Shown: in pieces, positions 31,242-39,984 of the stretch | Layout of the letters: each line of letters opens with the position of its first letter | How positions within the stretch are numbered: position 1 is the first letter of the stretch | NCBI GenBank assembly: GCA_014885115.2 | Contig: WKLE02004511.1 | Location: 1 to 54,792 of the forward strand | Direction of reading: 5' to 3' | DNA length: 54,792 nt | DNA from: Asterionellopsis glacialis | Lineage: Eukaryota; Bacillariophyta; Plagiogrammaphyceae; Rhaphoneidales; Asterionellopsidaceae | Position numbers and translations under genes: made by a program | The notes under the pieces: model-generated | Databases searched by the model: none | The model's input: only the letters and a program-made list of their open reading frames with translations | Told to the model about the DNA's origin: nothing

Positions 31242-33464
31242 ATGAACGACATGACAACTACTTACGATGTACACAGTGTTCTCCACGAGCTGGGCCTACT
31301 TAATCACGAAAAAGAATTTCAAGACCATGCAATCAATACAACAGAAGATTTGCTTTGCCTCAGTGCGGATGACTTGAGAGAATTGGGACTGACCAAAATT
31401 GGTGAACGTAATCGCTTGCAAAAATGGATCAAACAATGCACAATGAAAGAAAAGCCGTTTCACACTGACGCCAGTGGCAATGAATTCCACGCTTCGGTGA
31501 CACAAGAATCAGAACTTGAATATGATTTCACATGCATAGGTGAAGATTTCAAGAGCTCCAAGACCAGTTACTACGAAGATGACCAAGCGAGTAGAAGAAC
31601 AGCAGTCACGACCACAGACAGTGACGAAAGCATCCCCAATGAAGTGGAAGTAGAGATATCATCACTCCAAAAAATTTGCAACGCAATATCGAAAATACAA
31701 ATGCACGCGACAATCGCCAATAATCAAGTACAAGAAGAATGTGGTACTCTTCTTAACTTAGCAATTCACAATCGAATCAATCGAGATGCTATTGTTAACA
31801 ATGGCGGAATAAGCGCCATTGTTTCCGCCATGCTTGGTAATAGAGATAATGTGGACGTTCAACTGAAGGCATTTTTACTCATATTTCTGCTGGTGGAAGA
31901 CACGGGCATGGAATTCTGGGACCTGGAAAACCTAAATATTTCAGATCTTCCTGTCAACACGAGTATTCAGAATGCATTTGGTGGGCTTGCCGTTCATGCT
32001 ATAATTGGTGCTATGAAGTACCATTGTAATGTACCAGATATTTGTGGTCCCGCATGCACAGCCTTGGCTTGTTTGTCCTTTGGCAATGCATCTAATCAGG
32101 AATTCGTCGTCCATACCGATGGCATTGATTTGATTCTTAGTGCTATGCAGCGTTTCAAATCTGTGCTAGAAGTTCAAGAATGTGCCCTTGTTGCGCTGCT
32201 AAGCTTAGCAGATAGCATTCAAACCAAGCTTACTATTGCAGATGAAGGTGGGATTTCAACAACTGTTGCCGCCATGAAAGAGTTCGAGACAAGTTCATGC
32301 ATTCAGGAGAAGGCGTGTGTGTTGCTCAGAAATCTTGCATTAAATTGCAAGAAAAATAAAGAGTCGAATTATTTCTTGAAAGCGATTCGTACAATCATTT
32401 CTGCCATGGAAAGGCACAAAGATGTTGCTATTGTCCAAGAAGAGGCATGCCATTTTCTGTGGGCATTGGCTTTCGACTGTCCCCGCAACCGCGAAGAGAT
32501 CGTTTCATATAATGGGGACAATCGGGTTCGGGAAGCAATTCGACTTCACGGTTGGGACAAAAGTGTTCGCTTTATTGCAAAAAACACGCTGTACACTTTG
32601 ATTGAGCCTGAACAAGATGGTGCATTTTCCACCCCAGGGTGCAATCCGGAAGACATGTTGATACAATACCGGAAAATCTTTGATGAAATAGATGTCAATA
32701 GTAATGGGCTGATCGAGTTTGATGAATTACGGCGAGCATTCAAAGTGCTTGGAATGCTTGAGAATCAATTTAACACCATAAGCCTCTTTTTAGAAGCAGA
32801 TCAAGACTGCTCAGGAAATATTGATTTTGATGAGTTTCTTTGGATTTTAAAAAACAATTCAACCCATTGCCTTCAAGAGATTGTCACTAATCCAAAGAGG
32901 GCCCTCTGTCGCCTCAAAATTGCATTTCGGGAATCTGAACTTGAGTTTCTCCAGAAAAACATCACCTTCCTCACTGACAATGCTATTGACGAAGTTTTGT
33001 TTTATACTAGTGACCATGTCATCTCTGTTGTGTCTGAAAGATTCGACTGTGATGTTGATCGGTGTAGATTTGCGTTCAATAAGCTGGTATGGCAGAAGGA
33101 TCATGCAAGATTTTTTGCAGAATTCATTTGCAACCTGAAAGAAACTACTGGAAGCGCAGCCAGAGATGATGGAAGGAATATGAAAGAAGTGATCGATCAA
33201 ATAACCGATCGATTCCTAGTCATTACTCATCGGTATTGTCACTACAATGCACTTTTTGGTGATCCTATAAAAAGTAAAGAAGGTGCACGACAATTCCGCT
33301 TTTCAGTAATGTTGGCAGCATGTTACTCAGAATTTTTTGAAGATGCAGAGGCCAGTTTCCATAGAGAAACTGATAGTCAAAAGAGTATCTCTTCTCATGA
33401 AGAACCTACAGAGTGTAATATAGGCAAGGGTATGATTGGATCTCTTTTGACTTTCTTTGAGTAA
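31242..33464 (+). CDS. SAM-armadillo-EF-hand protein, calcium-linked scaffold
   Basis: The frame gives 740 residues from the ATG at 31242. The same frame is open back to an ATG at 31071 (797 residues), but those 57 residues show nothing conserved, so the shorter start is preferred. A SAM domain occupies about 8-68 (VLHELGLLNHEKEFQ, LLCLSADDLRELGLTKIGER). Armadillo-like helical repeats run from about 140 to 460, with recurring words such as NGGISAIVSAM and QECALVALLSLA. Two EF-hands follow: DVNSNGLIEFDE (about 481-492) and DQDCSGNIDFDE (about 520-531), both with complete calcium-ligand spacing. The last 200 residues are helical and unrecognised. It is probably a cytosolic scaffold whose partner is unknown. 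A degenerate, inverted copy of its last codons and 3' end lies at 39630-39737. Confidence 0.85.
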   Translation: MNDMTTTYDVHSVLHELGLLNHEKEFQDHAINTTEDLLCLSADDLRELGLTKIGERNRLQKWIKQCTMKEKPFHTDASGNEFHASVTQESELEYDFTCIGEDFKSSKTSYYEDDQASRRTAVTTTDSDESIPNEVEVEISSLQKICNAISKIQMHATIANNQVQEECGTLLNLAIHNRINRDAIVNNGGISAIVSAMLGNRDNVDVQLKAFLLIFLLVEDTGMEFWDLENLNISDLPVNTSIQNAFGGLAVHAIIGAMKYHCNVPDICGPACTALACLSFGNASNQEFVVHTDGIDLILSAMQRFKSVLEVQECALVALLSLADSIQTKLTIADEGGISTTVAAMKEFETSSCIQEKACVLLRNLALNCKKNKESNYFLKAIRTIISAMERHKDVAIVQEEACHFLWALAFDCPRNREEIVSYNGDNRVREAIRLHGWDKSVRFIAKNTLYTLIEPEQDGAFSTPGCNPEDMLIQYRKIFDEIDVNSNGLIEFDELRRAFKVLGMLENQFNTISLFLEADQDCSGNIDFDEFLWILKNNSTHCLQEIVTNPKRALCRLKIAFRESELEFLQKNITFLTDNAIDEVLFYTSDHVISVVSERFDCDVDRCRFAFNKLVWQKDHARFFAEFICNLKETTGSAARDDGRNMKEVIDQITDRFLVITHRYCHYNALFGDPIKSKEGARQFRFSVMLAACYSEFFEDAEASFHRETDSQKSISSHEEPTECNIGKGMIGSLLTFFE

Positions 33465-34785
33465 GCTCAATAAATCATAATATAACCATAGAACACATGC
33501 ATAATATAAATTAGATTCTAAATACTGTAATGTGGCTGCTGGACACCATCCAAAGGTACTTGCAGAAATGAATTGATATTGTGACCATAATTCCAACATC
33601 TTTGTTCGGGATAATCCGAGGCGGGATTGCTGAGGTATCACGATTGAATTTCGGAGAATATTCACAAAACTGTACAGAGTTCACTTCGGTCACATTTTAA
33701 TCAAAGGTTTGATGACGATGCTTCTTTCCAGATCGAAGAAGCTCGATGTCAAGTTACATGACAGTATCGATCTTGTTGTCGATTTCTATGCAGTCACGAA
33801 TGTCAAAGAAAAATTCGGATCTAGAAATTAGTTTTTATTTTAACATTTACTTTAGTCACAATTTATTATAGGAATTAGTTCAAGGACTAGTCACTATCTT
33901 TTACTAGTACCATTGATTGTTCAATTTAATTCTCGTGTCAAGGGAAGTCGAATGAACCCAACAATCAATCATTCACTTATGTAGAATGTAGTCAGTTCCT
34001 GTTGTAATGTTTTGTTTTAACATCTGTTTGGATGATTGTTGTCATGATGAGGATAATTAGCACTCCTTAGCAATACAATAAATGCATGTTATTATTCACA
34101 ATAGGTCGCCTTTGGATGCCCAGATAGGCACACTCCCCAGCATCGATAATTTCTCATGTTCCTCGTGGAAAAGTAACTTTGATGCCCTATAATATGGCAG
34201 AATGAAGCAATTTGAACTTTGCCAGCAACAGCAATCAACAGTTGTATAAAGCAGAATCAACAAGTATGCCATGGTCAACCTTCCTTGACTCATATGCCGT
34301 CGTTTATTCACATTTTCATTGTCATCGTCCCAAATTTTTGTGCTCGGTTGGAGAAATCCGATACTTGACTCTGTACAGCTGTGTAACGTGGACTTATTTA
34401 CTTATGTAGAAACAAAACAAAATGTCATACTTAGTATTTTTGCGATGTAATGTACTGTTTTAACGACGAAACGACGTATGTATATTTATACGCGATCCTT
34501 CTGAAAAGAAACTGATTTGACCCGAAAGGTAGTCCTAACGTAGGACCCTACTTACCTTGTACCAGGTACAGTAGGAGGTACCAAACATACGGGTAGTTCC
34601 GAAATCTGCGTCAGTGCTCTCTTTCTGTCAAGATATCGCCCTGTGATATTTCATTTTTTGTGTTCTCGCCAACCTTTACCTTCATGTTGCGGTAGTCCTA
34701 GGCCTGGTCTATTACTACTCCCTAGGCTTGACACTGACACGACGAAGTTGATACGTTGGGTGGGTTTCATCTTACAACGAGCAAG
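33465..34785. other. Intergenic region
   Basis: About 1.3 kb with no supported gene. The last 260 bp hold GTAGTCCTAACGTAGGACCC (34529-34548), TTGTACCAGGTAC and GGTACC near 34558-34585, and GTAGTCCTAGG (34692), all upstream of the ABC gene. The first part (33465-33531) is the 3' end of the preceding gene that is copied at 39630-39737. Confidence 0.5.
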
Positions 34786-37101
34786 ATGGTGATTTCACGG
34801 TCAACTGCCAGGACTTTGTTCTGTTTCTGCCTGTTACTGATTACAAGAGTGGAATCTTTCGTTCCAAAACACCAAAGCTTTCAAAAAGTCCAAAGCCTAT
34901 GTTCAAGGTCAGCTTGTATCGCTCCATGGTCGAAAGCTCGCGAGGCAATAAAACGAAAACCGCTATTTCGTTCGACGAGTCATCTTAAGGCTTCATCCGA
35001 AAATGAAGAACAGGTTCAAACTGTTAAGGACCCTGAAAGTCAAGGTATCGAATGGGACAAAATAATCAAACAGGGGAAAGTCTTCTGGGAAATGTCCTTC
35101 CCCTACTTTAAGGAGAGTAAATCTGGAAGGTGGCTGTTTGCTGGGATGGTGGTGATGACTCTTATCAACTCTGGTGTTTCTGTGGCATTTTCGTATATTG
35201 GGAAAGATTTTTGGAATGCACTGTCCTCCAAAGATCCTGCTCAATTTTATGAAATGATGACAAAGTTTGGTGCTGCTCTTGTCTTTGGAGCTCCGGCCTC
35301 GGTTCTTTACACCTTCCAACGCGAAAGACTTGCTGTCAATTGGCGAGAATGGATGACCGACCGGACTCTTCAGTTGTATAGCACAGATCGTGTGTACTAT
35401 GCACTAGAGCGTGGAAAAGAAATCGACAATCCTGACCAACGTATTGCCGAAGACGTTCGTACTTTCACTGCCTTCAGTCTGCAACTCTTCCTCACAATTG
35501 TCACATCCCTGATCGATTTGGTCTCATTTTCATTTATCTTATATTCAATTCAGCCTCAACTCTTTGGTGCCATTATTGCATATGCAGCATTTGGTAGTAT
35601 TGTGACTACCTTTCTGGGTCAAAGTCTCGTGTCTCTAAATTTTTTGAAGCTTCAAAAAGAAGCAGATTTTCGTTACTCACTTGTCCGTTTGCGTGAAAAC
35701 GCTGAAAGTATCGCCTTTTATGCCGGTGAAGATATCGAAGGCCGGTCAATATCAGAGCGTCTATCGACGGTAATAGAAAACAGAAAAAATATTATTGGAC
35801 AGCAAAGAAATCTTGAGTTCTTCACGACGGCGTATCAATATTTAATTCAGATTGTGCCTGTTGCTGTGGTTGCCCCTCAGTACTTTGCTGGTTCCATCCA
35901 GTTGGGCGTTGTGTCACAATCATCTGGAGCGTTTAATCACATTCTCCGCGATTTATCCATTCTGGTGAACCAGTTCGAGCAATTAGCTTCTTTTTCAGCG
36001 GGTATCGACCGTCTAAGCCAATTTTTCACTGCAATAAGGGAAGTTGATTGTGACCGACCAAATGATTCGCCTTTATTAGAACTGAAATCGAACGAAACGG
36101 TGGCGACGAGTTTGGAAACTGCAGTCGCGCTTGCAGATGAAGAATTTGGATCTATTTCGCTCCGTCGCATGGAACCGATGGGAGACACGAACGGCAAGGC
36201 AGGCACTGGAGCTTCTATTTTGGTTATCAATGACTTGACACTTTGCACGCCGGACAGAAAACGAGTGTTGATGCGGGATCTGAATCTGGATCTGAAGCAA
36301 GGAGAAAACTTATTGATTGTAGGTAATAGTGGAGCTGGAAAGAGTTCTCTTTTGCGTGGTATTGCAGGATTGTGGACAGCAGGAGAAGGGTCTGTTGAAA
36401 TGCCTGCCAATGAAGATGTGTATTTCTTGCCGCAAAGGCCCTATTGTACACTAGGATCTTTAAAAGATCAGCTCCTATACCCAAGCTTAGAGAACTTTAA
36501 TACAGAAGATTACCCAGAGGGACATCGTTTCAGTCAAGCCCATGTATTGCGGCAAGTATGGACAGACGAGGAGCTGCTCCAGATCCTGGCTTTGGTTGAC
36601 CTTGATGATCTCCCAAAGCGAGTTGGCAATGGTGATCCTGTTCGTGGACTTCAAGCGGTTGCCGACTGGAGTAACATGTTGTCTTTAGGTGAGCAACAAC
36701 GGTTGGCGTTTGGCCGTGTTTTAGTAAATCAACCTCGTTTGGTTATTTTAGATGAGGCCACATCGGCTTTGGACATGGTTTCGGAGGTAAGTTTGCCACT
36801 ATTCATTTCTGTGGAAGGAGTGCTGATGTCGGAAACAGTATTCCTCATGCGTGTTCACTGCATTTTTTTCTTCCAGGCAAAAATGTACAGCCTCCTACAA
36901 GGCATGGGAAAGAAAACGATCGTTTCCGGAGGTCAGCTCTCTGCTCCTGGTCTTACATATATAAGTGTAGGACACCGTCCAAGTTTGGTTGCTTTCCATG
37001 ACAAGCGATTGAGACTGAAGGGAGAGGATAAATTTGAGTTGAGTGATATTGAAAAATCATCCGCGGATTTGGAAGCATTTTCCAATGTATCCAACCTTTA
37101 G
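34786..37101 (+). CDS. Plastid-type ABC half-transporter (subfamily D / SbmA-like)
   Basis: Exons are 34786-36786 and 36877-37101 (phase 0), giving about 741 residues. The ATG at 34786 is chosen because upstream the frame has only a TTG. The N-terminus has a signal peptide (TLFCFCLLLITRVES) followed by FVPKHQSF, a good plastid bipartite motif. The membrane domain (about 115-420) has the EAA-like ERLAVNWREWMTDR segment of ABCD/SbmA proteins. The nucleotide-binding domain shows Walker A GNSGAGKSS (about 513-521), signature LSLGEQQR (about 632) and Walker B LVILDEATSALD. It is a half-transporter, so it probably dimerises, likely in a plastid membrane, and moves an unknown, possibly acyl, substrate. 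The 90-nt intron is in frame and stop-free. Its 3' end is duplicated at 39737-39963. Confidence 0.9.
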   Translation: MVISRSTARTLFCFCLLLITRVESFVPKHQSFQKVQSLCSRSACIAPWSKAREAIKRKPLFRSTSHLKASSENEEQVQTVKDPESQGIEWDKIIKQGKVFWEMSFPYFKESKSGRWLFAGMVVMTLINSGVSVAFSYIGKDFWNALSSKDPAQFYEMMTKFGAALVFGAPASVLYTFQRERLAVNWREWMTDRTLQLYSTDRVYYALERGKEIDNPDQRIAEDVRTFTAFSLQLFLTIVTSLIDLVSFSFILYSIQPQLFGAIIAYAAFGSIVTTFLGQSLVSLNFLKLQKEADFRYSLVRLRENAESIAFYAGEDIEGRSISERLSTVIENRKNIIGQQRNLEFFTTAYQYLIQIVPVAVVAPQYFAGSIQLGVVSQSSGAFNHILRDLSILVNQFEQLASFSAGIDRLSQFFTAIREVDCDRPNDSPLLELKSNETVATSLETAVALADEEFGSISLRRMEPMGDTNGKAGTGASILVINDLTLCTPDRKRVLMRDLNLDLKQGENLLIVGNSGAGKSSLLRGIAGLWTAGEGSVEMPANEDVYFLPQRPYCTLGSLKDQLLYPSLENFNTEDYPEGHRFSQAHVLRQVWTDEELLQILALVDLDDLPKRVGNGDPVRGLQAVADWSNMLSLGEQQRLAFGRVLVNQPRLVILDEATSALDMVSEVSLPLFISVEGVLMSETVFLMRVHCIFFFQAKMYSLLQGMGKKTIVSGGQLSAPGLTYISVGHRPSLVAFHDKRLRLKGEDKFELSDIEKSSADLEAFSNVSNL

Positions 37102-37162
37102 AGACAGGTGTGGCTGGAGATAGCTGATATTTCTATATAGCATTTTAAACCTTTACATTTTC

Positions 37163-37257
37163 TTGCAAGCAATAGGAGCCTTTTCTCCTGCACTCGCATT
37201 AACATCAAGTTTGCCACTTCCATTCGATTGATTTAAACCATACTTGTTGCTGTCTAT
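37163..37257 (-). pseudogene. RecN gene fragment A (degenerate copy)
   Basis: This matches 40443-40540 of the RecN gene in the same orientation, with small indels and roughly 85% identity by eye. It follows directly after the 3' end of the ABC gene. The indels shift the frame, so it is non-coding. Confidence 0.85.
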
Positions 37258-37586
37258 GCCCTAGGACTACCCGTACAGTCCACACCCACATACCGGTATG
37301 GAATCGGCAATTGCTTACATTGATAGCCTGGATATTCAAAGCTTGGCCTTCCTCCAAAATTTCTTATTTTCTAAAGGCCCTTTCACAGAATTTCCTCTGA
37401 TGGATTTTTTCATATTTTTGTCATTAGTCATAATTGATTTACTTAACAATTTCCTGCTGTTCAACGCCCAAGAGATAAGCAACTACTTATGTCCGACCTT
37501 GGAAATTTCAAAAATATTTAAGCTCGGATTGGCTCGAAAAAGCCAGTTGTTTTTATATGTTCGTGGGGGTGGACTGCACCAGGTAC
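37258..37586. mobile_element. 0.33-kb insertion with imperfect inverted ends, MITE-like
   Basis: This segment separates two RecN fragments that are contiguous in the intact gene, so it is an insertion into the copy (or a replacement). Near its ends CAGTCCACACCCAC (37276-37289) and CGTGGGGGTGGACTG (37562-37576) form an imperfect inverted repeat, 13 of 14 positions matching. The left flank carries CCTAGGACTACCCGTAC and the right CACCAGGTAC. It contains an open frame from ATG 37298 that reads through into fragment B, with a hydrophobic middle but no recognised domain. No target-site duplication is certain. Confidence 0.5.
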
Positions 37587-37717
37587 GGTGTTTTCAGTTT
37601 TCTCAACCGAGCTTCCTTGTGTCTCGTCATGCAGAGAAGTAAAAAGTCAATACCATTCAAACCAAGTCCTGAACCTGGTCCATAAGCAGAAAGATCTGTG
37701 CACTTCCGTACCTCGGA
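37587..37717 (-). pseudogene. RecN gene fragment B (degenerate copy)
   Basis: 131 bp matching 40540-40668 of the RecN gene, about 94% identical by eye, with a 2-bp insertion that breaks the frame. In the intact gene it adjoins the source of fragment A directly. The similarity stops abruptly at 37717. Confidence 0.92.
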
Positions 37718-37725
37718 AAGCAAGA

Positions 37726-38133
37726 ATGGAATCTAATGAGCGTAATTTGAGAACAATTTGTTGTAGGAATCATAGATGTGTTTCACCATTTAACGTAGTC
37801 TTATCAGCGGTGACAAAATTCATTCTAACAATTCTCTTTTGCCAATCATCATCAGTAGCACTTTTGTGGTATTCAAAGCAGCAGCGGATATTACCTCATT
37901 GTTGTTATCAACGAACCTACACATATCATCAACACTATAATCTTGCATATTTATCATACAGATCTTCTTCTAAGTGTGAACACTGCAACATGATGTACTC
38001 GTCCTCCTACCCCTACCCCTCTTTATCTTCAACATCTCTTTGGAATCGTGGAGGACGACTACAACAGGAACATCATATTCATGGGGGAAATCGTAGCGAT
38101 ATTCTAACGGACAATGACAATAATTTTCCTTAA
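37726..38133 (+). other. Open frame in phase with OTU gene, closed by one stop
   Basis: The frame runs from ATG 37726 to TAA 38131-38133, about 135 codons. It has a hydrophobic segment like a signal peptide (FILTILFCQSSSVALLW) and a His/Tyr/Ser-rich remainder. It is in the same frame as the downstream OTU frame, and the sequence stays open after the TAA to the OTU ATG at 38275. It may be the original N-terminus of the OTU protein, cut off by a single stop codon next to an A-run. Alternatively it is chance. The true state needs transcript evidence. Confidence 0.4.
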
Positions 38134-38274
38134 AAAAAGGATGGTGGTGCCGATAATGAGACGGTTTCAATAATTTTATCTAAATATGGATTGACTTTGC
38201 CACCAGCATCCAAGTACTATAAGAACCAAAAAAATAGAAGAGGAATAAAAAGCTTACTATTATTATTTGAAAAC

Positions 38275-39540
38275 ATGGTGGATAATAAGAGAAAACAAAA
38301 ACAACACCAAATAAAAGTTTTACCAGGTGCAACAAATGAAAGGCGTGTATTACTGAATTACATACTAATGAACATACTCCAAATTATATTTTTCCGGTGT
38401 GTAGCAACGGTAACAAAAAATCGACTTCGATTCCAAGTTAACGTTATTCGTTGGGTAGTTATATCATCATTGGTTTTGTTATTTCAATTTTACAGTCAAA
38501 TTTTGTCATGTACAACTCACAATACTTGGGGTGGAAATAGTGGTAATGGTGGTGATGATGGGATAAGTAGTCCTACATATGACGACAACGATAAAATTGG
38601 CCCATATGGATTAATCAAAGAGAAGTATCCGATCATTGCCGCCAGCATGAGAATAGAAGAACAGCAAAGCAGAAAATCAAACATAAAGACACCAATTGTC
38701 GCATCTCTACAAAATGTACCAGGTGGTGGTTCGTGTCTCTTCAATGCAATAGCTGCTTGTCTTATCAAACCACCATCGTTGTCAGAGACAATGAATCAAA
38801 GTGTTACAACGACAGGTACAACAATCATCTCAACCACTGAACGTGGTGTTTCGCAATCCTATTATTGGGGTGTCATTAAAAAAAAAGCAAAGCAGTTACG
38901 TAGTATGGCAGTAAATCGACTTGACGTAGAAGGGGGTCTTTTACTACCAAAAGGAGCACACATTCGTAGTCGGAATGATCATAATGCCACTACATTGGTG
39001 TTGGAAGGGACAGATATAGTACCAACTGTTGCTTTTACCAATGCTGTAGCAGCTAAATATGGTATGACAAGTTACAAATATTGTCAAAGCATGAAACGAT
39101 CATCTTGTTGGGGTGGCGCACCTGAAGTGATTGCTCTGAGCAACACCCTTCGAAGACCTATCTGTTTGTATCATCTTGTTAGATCTACTGGTGACAATTG
39201 TAGTGATTTCTACTCGTCAGCAACACTCGAGCTGTCAGATAACTCGATTATGAGCAACAAAACTACCGGTACTACCAACACTTGTTTGCCGTATGGCAAA
39301 TTTGCCAATCGAGATGAAATCGATGTGTCACCGTTCTTTCTAGAATGTAAAGCTTGCTATGGCGTTCCAGTGTTTGGTACTCCGTGCAAAGAAGATGCAC
39401 TGCACATATTATGCGCCGACAGTCGTTTTCCATACCTTGATACGGACGCCAAGGACTATTCTTTGTCAACGCCTGGTAATCATTTCTTTGCCGTGTATCC
39501 TATGACTAACAACCAGGTGAACCATCCTGTGAATAGATGA
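38275..39540 (+). CDS. OTU-family cysteine protease (deubiquitinase-like)
   Basis: OTU proteases cleave ubiquitin from proteins. From the ATG at 38275 the protein has 421 residues. Residues about 55-80 are hydrophobic (IRWVVISSLVLLFQFY), probably a membrane anchor or signal. The catalytic Cys block is PGGGSCLFNAIA with Cys154, where the usual Asp three residues earlier is Gly. WGGAPEVIALSNTLRRPICLY matches the OTU middle motif, and GNHFFAVYP near residue 403 supplies the catalytic His. Activity is plausible though the Asp is missing. The gene sits alone inside a 1.9-kb segment bounded by degenerate copies of the ends of three other genes. An upstream open frame in the same phase ends in one TAA at 38131. 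Confidence 0.8.
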   Translation: MVDNKRKQKQHQIKVLPGATNERRVLLNYILMNILQIIFFRCVATVTKNRLRFQVNVIRWVVISSLVLLFQFYSQILSCTTHNTWGGNSGNGGDDGISSPTYDDNDKIGPYGLIKEKYPIIAASMRIEEQQSRKSNIKTPIVASLQNVPGGGSCLFNAIAACLIKPPSLSETMNQSVTTTGTTIISTTERGVSQSYYWGVIKKKAKQLRSMAVNRLDVEGGLLLPKGAHIRSRNDHNATTLVLEGTDIVPTVAFTNAVAAKYGMTSYKYCQSMKRSSCWGGAPEVIALSNTLRRPICLYHLVRSTGDNCSDFYSSATLELSDNSIMSNKTTGTTNTCLPYGKFANRDEIDVSPFFLECKACYGVPVFGTPCKEDALHILCADSRFPYLDTDAKDYSLSTPGNHFFAVYPMTNNQVNHPVNR

Positions 39541-39629
39541 GAAATCTATTTAACTAAAAAATAATAGGAATACCTTGCATTTCTTGGCTCTTGAAAAGCT
39601 CAAAGCACAAGACAAATCTAGTCAGAAAT
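39541..39629. other. Tail of the OTU segment
   Basis: Short AT-rich 3' region of the OTU gene, before the inverted fragment begins. No feature was recognised. Confidence 0.4.
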
Positions 39630-39737
39630 ATTGCAGTATTTAGAATCGAATTTATATTGTACATCTGCCCTAAGGATATATTATGATTGATTGAGCTTAC
39701 TCAAAGAGAGTAAAAAGAGATCCAATCATACCCTTGC
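39630..39737 (-). pseudogene. Inverted fragment of the SAM-ARM-EF gene 3' end
   Basis: The reverse complement of 39630-39737 matches 33424-33531. It covers the last 13 codons (GKGMIGSL..), the stop and about 65 bp of 3' flank, at roughly 80-85% identity by eye. Its orientation is opposite to the source gene. It adjoins the ABC fragment, with CAG at the junction. Confidence 0.9.
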
Positions 39738-39963
39738 AGCTCTCTGCTCCTGGTCTTACATATATAAGTGTAGGACACCGTCCAAGTTTGGTTGCTTTCC
39801 ATGACAAGTGATTGAGACTGAAGGGAGAGGAGAAATATGAGTTAAGTAAAATTGAAAAATCATCCGCGGATTTGGAAGCATTTTCCAATGTATCCAACCT
39901 GTAGAGAAAGGTGTGGCTGGAGATGGCTGATACTTCTATATAGCATTTTAAACCTTTACATAT
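39737..39963 (+). pseudogene. Fragment of the ABC transporter 3' end
   Basis: It matches 36934-37160 of the ABC gene (about 95% identical by eye). The codon for Arg in DKRLRL becomes a TGA stop, so it cannot encode the original tail. Its 3' end joins the end of the RecN gene, mirroring the arrangement at 37101-37257. Confidence 0.95.
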
Positions 39964-39984
39964 TCTAGAGAGACAACTAGCCGA

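Noticed and set aside
37588..37725. Extension of the upstream OTU-phase frame into the RecN fragment
   Set aside because: This part is antisense to a RecN-derived fragment, so the frame there is inherited by chance. The usable start is ATG 37726.
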